Part shown: positions 35,215 through 44,025 of the stretch, piece after piece
How the letters are laid out: every line of letters starts with the position of its first letter
Numbering within the stretch: position 1 is the stretch's first letter
Source of the DNA: Aquincola tertiaricarbonis
Lineage (GTDB): Bacteria; Pseudomonadota; Gammaproteobacteria; Burkholderiales; Burkholderiaceae_C
Direction: 5' to 3'
NCBI RefSeq assembly: GCF_000969605.1
Contig: NZ_JZUE01000006.1
Location: 62,001-126,000 of the forward strand
DNA length: 64,000 nucleotides
The notes under the pieces: generated by a model
What the model saw: the letters and a program-made list of their open reading frames with translations, nothing else
What the model was told of the DNA's origin: nothing
The model's database searches: none
Program-made: the position numbers and the translations under genes

Positions 35215-37273
35215 ACATCTTTTCCATGCGGCCCTGGCCGCGGGCCTGGCCGCCGTCGGCTGGGTGGCCGCGGGCAGCGTCGCCGGCCAGCCGCTGACGC
35301 TGGCCATCACGCTGCTGATTGCCGCCTTCTTCGGTGCCGGCGCGCTGGAGCTGCACCGCTTCCGCCAGGCCACCGCCACCCTGGCCGCGGCCGTGGCCGA
35401 CGAGCAGCCTCCGGCGCGGCTGGACGACTGGCTGGCCCGGCTGCATCCGGCGCTGCGCCAGCCGGTGCGGCTGCGCATCGAAGGCGAGCGCGTGGGCCTG
35501 CCCGGCCCGGCGCTCACGCCCTTCCTGGCCGGGCTGCTGGTGCTGCTGGGCATGCTCGGCACCTTCCTGGGCATGGTGGTCACGCTGGACGGCACCGGCC
35601 AGGCGCTGCAGGGCGCCACCGATCTGGCCAGCATGCGCGCCTCGCTGTCGGCGCCGGTCAAGGGCCTGGGGCTGGCGTTCGGCACCTCGCTGGCCGGCGT
35701 GGCCGCCTCGGCCATGCTGGGCCTGATGGCCGCGCTGTGCCGGCGCGACCGCCTGCTGGCCGTGCAGCGGCTGGATCTGCGCATTGCCACCAGCCTGCAC
35801 GGTTTCTCGCAGGCCTGGCGCCGCGACGAATCCTTCCGCCTGCTGCAGCAGCAGGCCCAGGCCATGCCCGCGCTGGTCGACCAGCTGCAGCAGATGGTGG
35901 CCGCGATGGCGCAGCAGCAGCAGGCGCTGCATGAGCGCCTGGCGGGCAGCCAGGAGCGCTTCCACCACCAGGCCGAGGCTGCCTACACCGGCCTGGCCAG
36001 CTCGGTGGGCCGGGCGCTGAACGACAGCCTGGCCGCCAGCGCGCGCCAGGCCGGCGCCACGCTGCAGCCGGTGGTGCAGGCCACCATGGCCGGCATCGCC
36101 GCCGAGACGCGGCAGCTGCAGCACACGCTGCAGCAGGCGGTGCAGCAGCAGATGGACGGCCTGGCCGCCACCTGGCAGGCCACGCTGGCCGAGGTAGGCC
36201 GCAGCTTCGACGGCCGATCGGCCGCGCTGGTGGACGAAGTGTCCGGCCGGCTGGAAGCCGCGGTGCAGCAGGTGGCCGCCGACTGGCGCGGCGCGCTGGC
36301 GCAGCAGCAGCACGGCAGCCGCCAGCTGCTGGACGAGACCCGCGCGGCCCTGGCGGTCGCCGCCGACGGCCTGGGCCGCCAGGCCACCACGCTGCTGCAG
36401 TCGGTGGACGAGGCGCAGGCCCGGCGCCTGGCTGCGCAGTCCGCTGCCGATGCCGAGCGGCTGGCCGCCTGGCAGCAGGCGCTGGCTGCCCAGGCCGCCT
36501 TGCTGCAGGCCGAATCGCAGGCCGCCGCCAGCGCGCTGATCCACCGCCTGCAGGCCGACGGCCAGGCGCTGCAGGACGAATTGCGCAGCAGCAGCCAGGC
36601 CGCGGCGGAGCGCCAGCAGCAGCAGTGCGACCGCCTGGCCGAGGCCGCCGGCCGCATCACCGTCGAGGCCGAGGCCCACAGCCGCCGCACCGTCGCCGAG
36701 ATCGAGCGCCTGCTGCAGGGCGCGGCGGAAGCGCCGCGCGCGGCCGCCGAGGTGATCGCCGAGTTGCGCCAGAAGCTGTCCGACAGCCTGGTGCAGGACA
36801 ACGCGTTGCTGGACGAGCGCAACCGCATGCTGCAGACGCTGGGCACGCTGCTGGAGGCGGTCAACCATGCCGCCGGCGAGCAGCGCGCCGCCATCGACCG
36901 CCTGGTGGCCGATGCCTCCGGGCTGCTGGAAGGTGCCGCCCACCGGCTGGAGCACAACGCCCAGGCCCAGGCCGGCGCGCTGGCCGATGCGGCCGGCCAG
37001 CTGGGCGCCGGCGCGGCCGAGGTGGCCGGGCTGGGCGAGGCCTTTGGCTTCGGCGTGGAGCTGTTCAGCCGCAGCAGCGACCAGCTGGTGGAGCAGCTCT
37101 CGCGCATCGAGGCCGCGCTGGGCCGCGCCACCGCCCGCAGCGACGAACAGCTGGCCTATTACGTGGCCCAGGCGCGGGAGGTGATCGACCTCAGCATCAT
37201 GTCGCAGAAGCAGATCGTGGAAGACCTGCAGCAGATGGCCGAGCGCCGCGCCCCGGCCGGCAGCGCCGCATGA
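35207..37273 (+). CDS. DUF802 protein: MotA/ExbB-like membrane base with long coiled-coil tail
   Basis: A 688-residue inner-membrane protein. Hydrophobic helices lie at about 7-24, 29-48, 103-127 and 152-178. The last two carry LLGMLGTFLGMVVTLDGTG and VKGLGLAFGTSLAGVAASAMLGL, which closely resemble the proton-channel core of MotA/TolQ/ExbB proteins (GTFLG...; AFxTSLxG). Residues about 200-650 are an almost continuous Gln/Ala/Leu-rich coiled coil predicted to project into the cytoplasm, as in ZorA. It is followed with a 4-base overlap by a MotB-like gene. Annotation databases know it only as DUF802; the motor interpretation is mine. Confidence 0.85.
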   Translation: MTRHLFHAALAAGLAAVGWVAAGSVAGQPLTLAITLLIAAFFGAGALELHRFRQATATLAAAVADEQPPARLDDWLARLHPALRQPVRLRIEGERVGLPGPALTPFLAGLLVLLGMLGTFLGMVVTLDGTGQALQGATDLASMRASLSAPVKGLGLAFGTSLAGVAASAMLGLMAALCRRDRLLAVQRLDLRIATSLHGFSQAWRRDESFRLLQQQAQAMPALVDQLQQMVAAMAQQQQALHERLAGSQERFHHQAEAAYTGLASSVGRALNDSLAASARQAGATLQPVVQATMAGIAAETRQLQHTLQQAVQQQMDGLAATWQATLAEVGRSFDGRSAALVDEVSGRLEAAVQQVAADWRGALAQQQHGSRQLLDETRAALAVAADGLGRQATTLLQSVDEAQARRLAAQSAADAERLAAWQQALAAQAALLQAESQAAASALIHRLQADGQALQDELRSSSQAAAERQQQQCDRLAEAAGRITVEAEAHSRRTVAEIERLLQGAAEAPRAAAEVIAELRQKLSDSLVQDNALLDERNRMLQTLGTLLEAVNHAAGEQRAAIDRLVADASGLLEGAAHRLEHNAQAQAGALADAAGQLGAGAAEVAGLGEAFGFGVELFSRSSDQLVEQLSRIEAALGRATARSDEQLAYYVAQAREVIDLSIMSQKQIVEDLQQMAERRAPAGSAA

Positions 37274-37920
37274 CCGCGCGCGACGAACTGGACGCCGGCC
37301 TGGACACCCAGGTGCCGGTGTGGGCGGTGTTCGGCGACCTGATGGCCGGCCTGCTGGGCGCCTTCGTGCTGATCCTGGTGTGCGCGCTGGGGCTGCAGCT
37401 GGAGATGTCCAGCCGGCTGCAGGCCGAGCTGGACCGCCGCCAGGCCCAGGTGCAGCGGCTGCAGACGCTGGAGGCCGCACTGGCCGGCCCGCTGGCGGCC
37501 GGCCGCGTGTGGCTGGTGGACGGGCGCATCGGCATCAGCGGCAGCCTGCTGTTCGAATTCAACTCGGCCGAACTGCAGCCCGAGGGCCGCCAGCTGCTGC
37601 GCAGCCTGGCCGGCCCGCTGGCCGCCTACCTGAAGCAGCGCGACGAGGTGCTGATGGTCAGCGGCTTCACCGACGACCGCCTGGTGCGCGAGCGCAGCCG
37701 TCATTTCGCGGACAACTGGGAGCTGTCGGCCCAGCGCGCGCTCACCGTCACCCGGGCGCTGATCGAGGAAGGCCTGCCGGCGTCGTCGGTGTTCGCGGCG
37801 GCCTTCGGCTCGCAGCAGGCCGTGGCCTCGAATGCCGATGCCCAGGGCCGGGCACGCAACCGCCGGGTGGAGATGACGCCCACGCCGCGCCCGCGCACCA
37901 CGGCCCCGACCCGTGAGTGA
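37270..37920 (+). CDS. OmpA/MotB-like stator protein (ZorB-like)
   Basis: A 216-residue protein with one membrane helix at about 18-40 (VPVWAVFGDLMAGLLGAFVLILV). Asp23 in FGDLMAG occupies the place of the proton-carrying Asp of MotB/ExbD/ZorB. A short coiled linker leads to an OmpA-like peptidoglycan-binding domain (about 95-205: LLFEFNSAELQPEGRQLL, VSGFTDDRL, NWELSAQRALTVTRALIE, NRRVEMTPTP). With the DUF802 protein it should form a 5:2 ion-driven unit anchored to the cell wall. ATG 37270 overlaps the previous stop. Confidence 0.88.
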   Translation: MTARDELDAGLDTQVPVWAVFGDLMAGLLGAFVLILVCALGLQLEMSSRLQAELDRRQAQVQRLQTLEAALAGPLAAGRVWLVDGRIGISGSLLFEFNSAELQPEGRQLLRSLAGPLAAYLKQRDEVLMVSGFTDDRLVRERSRHFADNWELSAQRALTVTRALIEEGLPASSVFAAAFGSQQAVASNADAQGRARNRRVEMTPTPRPRTTAPTRE

Positions 37921-38626
37921 GGCCCCGGCCAGCCCGGCAGCGGACGCCGGCTTCGAAGCCGCCGCGGTGCTGGCCCACTGGCGTGCCGCCGGCCTGGCGG
38001 CCGCCCATCCGGTGCGCTTCCGGCTGCTGGAGGCGATGTGCGAGCGGCTACAGACGCGCCCGCCCGCCGCGCGCACCTTGCTGCAGGCACGGCTGCGCCA
38101 GGCCATGGCCGCCTATTGGCGGGCCGCCACCAGGGCCGGCACCGCGCCGGCCGCTGATGCGGCCACCGGCGCCCTGCCCGGCGCCCGGCTCGGCCCCGGC
38201 CCGCTGGCCGGGCTGCTGGCGCATGCCGCCCGCCAGTCCGCCGGCGCGGCCCCGGCCGACCCGGCGGATGCATCCCCCCGGGCCACCCCGGCCGCGGCCG
38301 GCCCGCTGCCCGGCGCGGAGGCCTCGCCCGAGCTGAAGGCGCTGCGCTGGTTCCGCGGCACCTGGTCGCGGCTGAGCGCCGACCAGCGGCTGAACCAGTC
38401 GCTGGCCCAGGTGCCGGACAACGCCGGGCCCTTGAATTCGCAGCAGCTGGTGCACCGCTCGCTGGCGCTGATGCGGGCGCTGTCGCCCGACTACCTGCAG
38501 CATTTCGTCGCGCAGGTGGATGCGCTGATGTGGCTGGACCACGTCAACGGCGGCGAGATCCCCACCGGCCGGGCGGAAAGCCCGCCGCGCAGGCCGGGCC
38601 GCGGCCGCAGGCACGGCGTTGGCTGA
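37913..38626 (+). CDS. DUF2894 family protein
   Basis: A 237-residue soluble protein starting at GTG 37913, overlapping the MotB-like gene by eight bases. The N-terminal helix region (AAVLAHWRAAGLAAAHPVRFRLLEAMCERLQTR) and C-terminal block (LKALRWFRGTWSRLSADQRLNQSLAQVPDNAGPLNSQQLVHRSLALM, in parts) fit DUF2894, a family found with DUF802 in Burkholderiales. The central 60 residues are Ala/Pro-rich linker. No catalytic motif is visible. It is the fourth member of the motor cluster and might be its cytoplasmic partner or effector. Confidence 0.83.
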   Translation: MSEAPASPAADAGFEAAAVLAHWRAAGLAAAHPVRFRLLEAMCERLQTRPPAARTLLQARLRQAMAAYWRAATRAGTAPAADAATGALPGARLGPGPLAGLLAHAARQSAGAAPADPADASPRATPAAAGPLPGAEASPELKALRWFRGTWSRLSADQRLNQSLAQVPDNAGPLNSQQLVHRSLALMRALSPDYLQHFVAQVDALMWLDHVNGGEIPTGRAESPPRRPGRGRRHGVG

Positions 38627-38636
38627 GGTCCGCGCC

Positions 38637-39257
38637 ATGGCGCAATGGATCATCCAACTCATCGAACAGCACGGCTACTGGGCGGTCGCCGCCCTGATGC
38701 TGCTGGAAAACGTGTTTCCGCCGATTCCCTCGGAACTCATCATGCCGTTCGCCGGCTATGCCTCCGCCAAGGGGGAGCTGAGCACCGTGGGCGTGGTGCT
38801 GGCGGGCACGCTGGGCTCGCTGGCCGGCACCCTGCCCTGGTACTTCGCCGGCCGGTGGGTGGGCGACCGGCGCCTGAAGCAGTGGGCCGGCCGCCATGGC
38901 CGCTGGCTCACGCTGTCGCCCGACGACGTGGAGCGCGCCGACCGCTGGTTCGACCAGCGCGGCCATGTGGCGGTGTTCTTCGGCCGGCTGGTGCCGGGGC
39001 TGCGCAGCGTGATCTCGGCCCCGGCCGGCGTCACCGGCATGCCGTTCGGGCGCTTCCTCCTTTGGTCGGCCGCCGGCACGCTGCTGTGGACCGGCGCGCT
39101 GGCCGCGGTGGGCCTGCTGCTGGAAAGCCGCTACGAGGAGGTGTCCCGCTGGATGGACCCGGTGGCCAAGGCGGTGCTGGGCTTCGCGCTGGCGGCCTAC
39201 GTGTGGCGCGTGGTGCGCTTCAAGCCGCAGCCGGCCGGTGGCAGCGGCAAGGCCTGA
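38637..39257 (+). CDS. DedA-family membrane protein
   Basis: A 206-residue inner-membrane protein of the DedA/SNARE-associated family, which includes undecaprenyl-phosphate and phospholipid flippases. It begins MAQWIIQLIEQHGYWAVAALMLLENVFPPIPSELIMP (family motif E-N-x-x-P-P-x-P-x-E in two pieces) and has FFGRLVPGLRSVISAPAGVTGMP, the conserved re-entrant loop with Arg and Pro. The ATG at 38637 fits the family; a TTG six codons upstream is less likely. It is convergent with the phosphoesterase gene, six bases away. Confidence 0.92.
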   Translation: MAQWIIQLIEQHGYWAVAALMLLENVFPPIPSELIMPFAGYASAKGELSTVGVVLAGTLGSLAGTLPWYFAGRWVGDRRLKQWAGRHGRWLTLSPDDVERADRWFDQRGHVAVFFGRLVPGLRSVISAPAGVTGMPFGRFLLWSAAGTLLWTGALAAVGLLLESRYEEVSRWMDPVAKAVLGFALAAYVWRVVRFKPQPAGGSGKA

Positions 39258-39263
39258 GGCCGC

Positions 39264-40310
39264 CTACACCGCCTCGTCAATCTTCTCCCGCGCTTCCTGC
39301 TGGTCCTTGCCATCGGCATGGGCCTCGGGCTGCTCGGCCTGCGCCTGCGGCTCGTGGCTCAGGTGGATGTACACCGGGAAGTGGTCGGAGCCGAAGGCCG
39401 GCAGCCGCTTGAACTCCACCAGCTTGAAGTCGTTGGAGTGGAAGAAGTGGTCCAGCGGATAACGCACCAGCCAGTGCGCCGCATGGAAGGTGTTGTAGAA
39501 GCCGCGGCCGCGCCGCGGGTCCAGCAGGCCGCTGATGCGCCGGAACAGGCTGCTGGTGTGCGACCAGGCCACGTCGTTCAGGTCGCCCATCACCACCGTG
39601 GGCATCGGGTCGCCCTTGATGGCCTTGCCCACCACCAGCAGCTCCGCGTCGCGCGGCACCGAGTCCGGATGCTCGGCCGGCGCCGGCGGCCGCGGATGCA
39701 GGCAGTGCAGCCGCACCCTGAGGCCGGTGGGCAGCTCCAGCGTGCAGTGGATGGAGGGGATGTCGGGCTCGATCAGGTACGACACCTCCACGTCATGCAG
39801 CGGCAGCCGTGAATACAGCAGCATGCCGTAGGTGTTGTCCTGGGGCAGCAGCACGTCATGCGGGTAGCGCCCGGCCAGCGGCGCCAGCTGCTGGGCCCAC
39901 CAGTCGTCGGTCTCCAGCGCCAGCACCACGTCGGGGTCGGCCTCGCGGATCAGCTCCAGCAGCTTCTCGCTGCGGTGCTGCGGCTGCAGCACGTTGGCGA
40001 ACATCAGCCGCAACGGCTCCCGGGGTTGCCGCTGCTCGCTCTGCAGCACCTCCACCCGTGCCAGCCGGGTGTAGGGCAGGATGCGCCGCACCTGCAGCGC
40101 CAGGCAGCCCAGCAGCAGCGCGCGGAAGGCCATGTCCCACCCCGACATGCCCGCCACCGCCAGGTGACCCAGCAGCACCAGCAGCAGCCCGCCGGCGATC
40201 TGCAGCCGGGGGAAATCGAAGATGCGCACCCACCAGCTCTGCCGACGCCACAACGCCAGCGCGGTGGCCAAGGCCAGCACCCCGCCCACGATCAAAAGAC
40301 CTGTCTCCAC
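39264..40310 (-). CDS. Endonuclease/exonuclease/phosphatase (EEP) family protein with membrane N-terminus
   Basis: About 348 residues. The N-terminus has two or three membrane helices (TGLLIVGGVLALATALALW; IAGGLLLVLLGHLAVAG; MAFRALLLGCLAL). The EEP fold follows: LMFANVLQPQHRSEKLLELI, DPDVVLALETDDWW, MLLYSRLPLHDVEVSYL, VMGDLNDVAWS and FGSDHFPVYIHLS, with the metal- and phosphate-binding Glu, Asp/Asn and Asp/His residues in place. It belongs to the EEP group of membrane-tethered proteins whose outward domain lies in the periplasm; substrate unknown. The start is taken as the GTG at 40310, preceded by GGGGCAG; the exact start is uncertain. Confidence 0.8.
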   Translation of the reverse strand: METGLLIVGGVLALATALALWRRQSWWVRIFDFPRLQIAGGLLLVLLGHLAVAGMSGWDMAFRALLLGCLALQVRRILPYTRLARVEVLQSEQRQPREPLRLMFANVLQPQHRSEKLLELIREADPDVVLALETDDWWAQQLAPLAGRYPHDVLLPQDNTYGMLLYSRLPLHDVEVSYLIEPDIPSIHCTLELPTGLRVRLHCLHPRPPAPAEHPDSVPRDAELLVVGKAIKGDPMPTVVMGDLNDVAWSHTSSLFRRISGLLDPRRGRGFYNTFHAAHWLVRYPLDHFFHSNDFKLVEFKRLPAFGSDHFPVYIHLSHEPQAQAEQPEAHADGKDQQEAREKIDEAV

Positions 40311-40386
40311 CTTGTACTGCCCCTGCTTCAAACGGGGGCGAGCATACGTGCTGCGCGCAGCCGTCCCGGTGACAGGCTGCGGGTGG

Positions 40387-41688
40387 TTACATGGCGCCCG
40401 CAGGTGGGGTGGTGTCGGCCGGTGCGGGCACGCCCTCCCAGAAGTAGCGCAGGCGGCTGCGCGGGGCCAGCTGGCGCCGCACCTCGGGCGGCAGCGCCTC
40501 GGGCCGCAGGCTGCGGCGGATGGACAGCCGCGGCTGCGTCGCCAGCTCGGTGAACGCGGCCTCGGTGGCCGGGCGGCCGGGCTCGTGCAGCAGCAGGCGC
40601 GGGCGCAGCGGGCGCGCCGGGTCCACCGCCACCACCAGCGCATAGCGGTCGTCGCTCAGCTGCACCGCCGTGCCGGGCGGGTACACGCCCACCACGCGCA
40701 CGAAATGCTCCAGCAGGCTGCGCTCGAAGGCGGCCGCCTCCTCGCCGAACAGGCGGGCCAGCGCCTCGTGCGGCGTCAGCGCCTGGCCGGGCCAGGGGCC
40801 ATTGCACAGGTTGTCGTAGCGGTTGGCGATGGCCACCACGCGCGCCAGCGGATCGATGCGGCCGCCGGCGGCGCGCATCGGAAAGCCCTGGCCGTCGTCG
40901 CGCTCGTGGTGCTGCGCGATCACCAGCTTGGCCCGCCGCGGCAGCGCCATGCGCCGCGCCTGGGCCACGCCCAGGGCCACATGGCTGCGGTAGGCGGACT
41001 GGTGCAGCGCGCCGCTGGCGGGTTGCGCATGCCAGCGCTCGGGCGGCAGCTCCAGCTTGCCGACGTCGTGCAGCAGCGCGCCCAGCGCCAGCTCGGCCAG
41101 CTCGGCCGGGCTGCAGCCCAGCGCCCGGCCCAGCAGCAACGACATCACGCTCACATTGACCGCATGGCCGGTGCCGTCGTCGGCGGCGGCGTCGGCCAGC
41201 AGCTGCACGCAGGTATCGCCGGCATCGCCCAGCTTGCGCACGAGCGCATGGGCCAGCGCATCGGCCTGGCGGCCGGCCAGCAGCGGGCTGGCGGGCACCG
41301 CCCGGGTGATGTCGCGCAGCGCATCGGCCACCTCGGCGAACTGCTGCTCGCAGCGCGCCAGGGCGTCGCGCTGGCGGCACAGCTCATCGGCCGCCGGGTC
41401 GGCCTTTGGCGGCTCGGGCGCGGTGGGCGCAGCGGGTGACTCCGGCGCGGCTTCGGCCGCCAGATGGCTGAGCGCCGGCGACCAGCGCACCTGCTGCACG
41501 CCGGTGGAGCGCAGCACGTCGATTTGCGCCGGGCTGGACAGCCGGAACTGCGACACCGGGAAGGGATGATTCATCCATCCGACGTCAAGCCGGACGAACA
41601 TGCCCACGCGCAGCCGCGCCACGTCGATCGTCTCGAACGTGCCCTCGGTCGAGCCCGGTGCAACCGGCGGGGCGGCAAACCACAACAT
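40387..41688 (-). CDS. HD-GYP domain c-di-GMP phosphodiesterase with DUF3391
   Basis: A 433-residue protein. The N-terminal DUF3391 region (IDVARLRVGMFVRLDVGWMNHPF, FRLSSPAQIDVLRSTGVQQV) precedes the HD-GYP domain. The HD pair is His207-Asp208 in LLHDVGKLELP, and the later motif HHERDDGQGFP (His260-His261) matches HHExxDGxGYP with Phe for Tyr. All metal ligands appear present, so it should hydrolyse c-di-GMP. It is divergent from the hybrid kinase at 41862 across a 173-base gap with an AT-rich patch at about 41773-41815 that probably holds their promoters. Confidence 0.9.
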   Translation of the reverse strand: MLWFAAPPVAPGSTEGTFETIDVARLRVGMFVRLDVGWMNHPFPVSQFRLSSPAQIDVLRSTGVQQVRWSPALSHLAAEAAPESPAAPTAPEPPKADPAADELCRQRDALARCEQQFAEVADALRDITRAVPASPLLAGRQADALAHALVRKLGDAGDTCVQLLADAAADDGTGHAVNVSVMSLLLGRALGCSPAELAELALGALLHDVGKLELPPERWHAQPASGALHQSAYRSHVALGVAQARRMALPRRAKLVIAQHHERDDGQGFPMRAAGGRIDPLARVVAIANRYDNLCNGPWPGQALTPHEALARLFGEEAAAFERSLLEHFVRVVGVYPPGTAVQLSDDRYALVVAVDPARPLRPRLLLHEPGRPATEAAFTELATQPRLSIRRSLRPEALPPEVRRQLAPRSRLRYFWEGVPAPADTTPPAGAM

Positions 41689-41861
41689 GACAGGTTTTTC
41701 GGCGGCGCCGGTGCAAAGCTGAGGCGTCGGCGCCACTCCCCGCAAGCAGGCGTTGTGCGCCGCGTCAAGCCCCTAGAAAATAGTTACGAGTCGCATTCAC
41801 AATTTGCAGTACATGCTACCTCGTCCACGCCAGGCCTCCGTTTCGTCCTGCGGTCGCCACC

Positions 41862-43958
41862 ATGCCGGCTAGCGCGGGGAGCCATCCGCCGGCGGAGCAC
41901 AGCCCGCCGGCCATGCCGCCATCGGCGGTGGCGGCGCTGCACAAGCTGCCCGGCGCTGCCTTCCAGCTGCAGCGTTCGCCCGATGGCGAATGGGCCTTCC
42001 CCTTCGCCAGCGAGGAGCTGCAGCGCATCCTGATGACGCCGGCCGAGCAGCTGGCGCGCGATGCCGCCGTGGCGCGCCGCCACATCCCGCCCGACGACCT
42101 GGGCCGGCTGAAACACCAGCTGGTGCAGTCGCGCGAATTCGGCCACACCTGCCGCACCCGCATCCGCATCCGCCCGCCGGGGGTGGAGGACGCCTGGTAC
42201 GAGGTGACGGCCGCGCCCGAGACCTCGTTCAACGGTGGCACCGTATGGCACGGCTTCCTGATCGACGTGACGCAGGAGCAGCGCGTCAACCGCGAGCTGC
42301 GCACGCTGCACCGCCGCTGGACGCTGGCCGCCCGCGCGGCCGGCATCGGCATCATCGAGTTCGACCCCGCCTCGATGCAGCTGGGCCTGGACGCCATCGC
42401 CTGCGGCCACCACGACATCCGCGAGCAGCAGACCTGGCTGCCGCTGCAGGCCTGGCTGCAGCGCCTGGCGCCGGAAGACCGGCTGGTGGCGCACCAGAGC
42501 CTGACCTCGCTGCCGCTGGAGGGCTTCACCGAGGAGCTGGTGGTGCGGCTGCCGGTGGCCGGCGGCGGCCCGCGCACGCTGCAGATGCTGTTCCAGTTCG
42601 TGGAGGAGGAGCAGCGGCTGATCGGCACCTGCCGCGACATCACCGAGGCGGAGAACCTGGAGGCGCTGCGCCGCGACAAGCTGGCCGCCGAGAAGGCCAA
42701 CCAGAGCAAGAGCGAATTCATGTCGCGCATCAGCCATGAGCTGCGCACGCCGCTGAACGGCGTGCTGGGCTTCGTGGAGCTGATGGCCACCGACCAGAGC
42801 GCGCCGCTGTCGCCGCAGCAGCGGCGCCGGCTGGAGGTGATCCAGCAGTCCGGCACGCGGCTGATGTCGCTGATCGACCAGCTGCTGGACATCTCCCGCG
42901 TGGAGGAAGGCCGTGCGGTGATGAAGCCCGAGCCCATCGACCTGGGCGACGCGGTGGACCGCTGCGCGGTGGCGCTGCTGCCGCAGGCGCGGGCGCAGGG
43001 CATCGTGCTCACCACCGCCATCGCCGCCGAGGCGCCGCCGGTGCTGGCCGACCGCGACGCGCTGGCCCAGGTGCTGGACAACCTGCTGTCCAACGCCATC
43101 AAGTACAACCGGCCGCACGGCACGGTGCAGGTGCTGTTCGAGACCGCCGCTGGCGGCGAGCACGGCGTGCTGGCCGTGGAGGACACCGGCAGCGGCATGA
43201 CGCCGGCGCAGCTGGCGCGGCTGTTCGAGCCCTTCAACCGCCTGGGCGCGGAGCGCACCGAGGTGCGTGGCACCGGCCTGGGCCTGGTGATCACCCGCAA
43301 GCTGGTGCAGGCGATGCAGGGCGACCTGCGGGTGCACAGCAAGCCGGGCACCGGCACCCGGGTGGAGGTGCTGCTGCCGCTGGCCGACGGGCTGCCCGCG
43401 GGCACGGCGCCGGCGGCGCGGCTGGCGGCCACCGCCCGCGACATGCCGCCGCCGCCCGGCGCGGCCTTCCCGGCCCCGCCGCCGTCCGTCGCCGCTTCGG
43501 CCCTGCCGGCCGCGCCGGTGCCCGCGCCCTCCCCCGCGCCGGTGCAGCCCGCCACGCCGGCCCGGCGCCACCGCGTGGTGCTCTACATCGAGGACGACGA
43601 GGTCAACACGCTGCTGATGCAGCATGTGTTCGAGAGCCTGCCCACCTGGCGGCTGGTGACCGCACCCAATGGCCAGGCCGGCCTGGCGCTGGCCGCCAGC
43701 GAGCATCCCGACGTGATCCTGCTGGACCTGCACCTGCCCGACATGTCGGGCTACGAGGTGCTCAAGCAGCTGCGCTCCCAGCCCGGCACGCGGCACATCC
43801 CCTGCATCGCCGTCAGTGCCGACGCGATGCCGCCGCAGGTCAAGGCCACGCTGGACCTGGGCTTCTTCCGCTACTGGAGCAAGCCCATCGCCATCAAGGA
43901 GGTGGTGGCCGGGCTGGAGGAGCTGTTCGCGGCGCTGGACGCGGTGCAGTCGCGCTGA
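41862..43958 (+). CDS. Cytoplasmic PAS-type hybrid histidine kinase
   Basis: A 698-residue protein without membrane segments. Two PAS-like regions (about 20-150 and 150-265) are followed by the HisKA domain with His292 in FMSRISHELRTPLNGVLGF, an ATPase domain (DNLLSNAIKYNRP, EDTGSGM, GTGLGLVIT) and, after a Pro/Ala linker, a receiver domain with Asp622 in ILLDLHLPDMSG and a Lys in YWSKPIAI. It has a GGAxxTTC-free upstream region, so the ATG at 41862 is chosen by position. It lies 67 bases before the EAL gene on the same strand and may feed a signal into c-di-GMP turnover. Confidence 0.9.
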   Translation: MPASAGSHPPAEHSPPAMPPSAVAALHKLPGAAFQLQRSPDGEWAFPFASEELQRILMTPAEQLARDAAVARRHIPPDDLGRLKHQLVQSREFGHTCRTRIRIRPPGVEDAWYEVTAAPETSFNGGTVWHGFLIDVTQEQRVNRELRTLHRRWTLAARAAGIGIIEFDPASMQLGLDAIACGHHDIREQQTWLPLQAWLQRLAPEDRLVAHQSLTSLPLEGFTEELVVRLPVAGGGPRTLQMLFQFVEEEQRLIGTCRDITEAENLEALRRDKLAAEKANQSKSEFMSRISHELRTPLNGVLGFVELMATDQSAPLSPQQRRRLEVIQQSGTRLMSLIDQLLDISRVEEGRAVMKPEPIDLGDAVDRCAVALLPQARAQGIVLTTAIAAEAPPVLADRDALAQVLDNLLSNAIKYNRPHGTVQVLFETAAGGEHGVLAVEDTGSGMTPAQLARLFEPFNRLGAERTEVRGTGLGLVITRKLVQAMQGDLRVHSKPGTGTRVEVLLPLADGLPAGTAPAARLAATARDMPPPPGAAFPAPPPSVAASALPAAPVPAPSPAPVQPATPARRHRVVLYIEDDEVNTLLMQHVFESLPTWRLVTAPNGQAGLALAASEHPDVILLDLHLPDMSGYEVLKQLRSQPGTRHIPCIAVSADAMPPQVKATLDLGFFRYWSKPIAIKEVVAGLEELFAALDAVQSR

Positions 43959-43967
43959 GCCGGTGCC

Positions 43968-43997
43968 GGCCGCCCTACGCCCGCGCCGCGGGCGGCC
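43968..43997 (+). other. Hairpin between hybrid kinase and EAL gene
   Basis: GGCCGCCC at 43968-43975 is complementary to GGGCGGCC at 43990-43997 with a 14-base loop. No T-run follows. It could lower read-through from the kinase gene into the EAL gene, or be chance. Confidence 0.3.
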
Positions 43998-44025
43998 GAT
44001 AACGCAGGGGACGTCCGTTTCCCCC

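Noticed and set aside
34504-38626. Calling the motor cluster a Zorya defence system
   Set aside because: ZorC/ZorD or ZorE effectors are absent, and DUF3348/DUF2894 show no nuclease or helicase motif; only the stator resemblance is supported.
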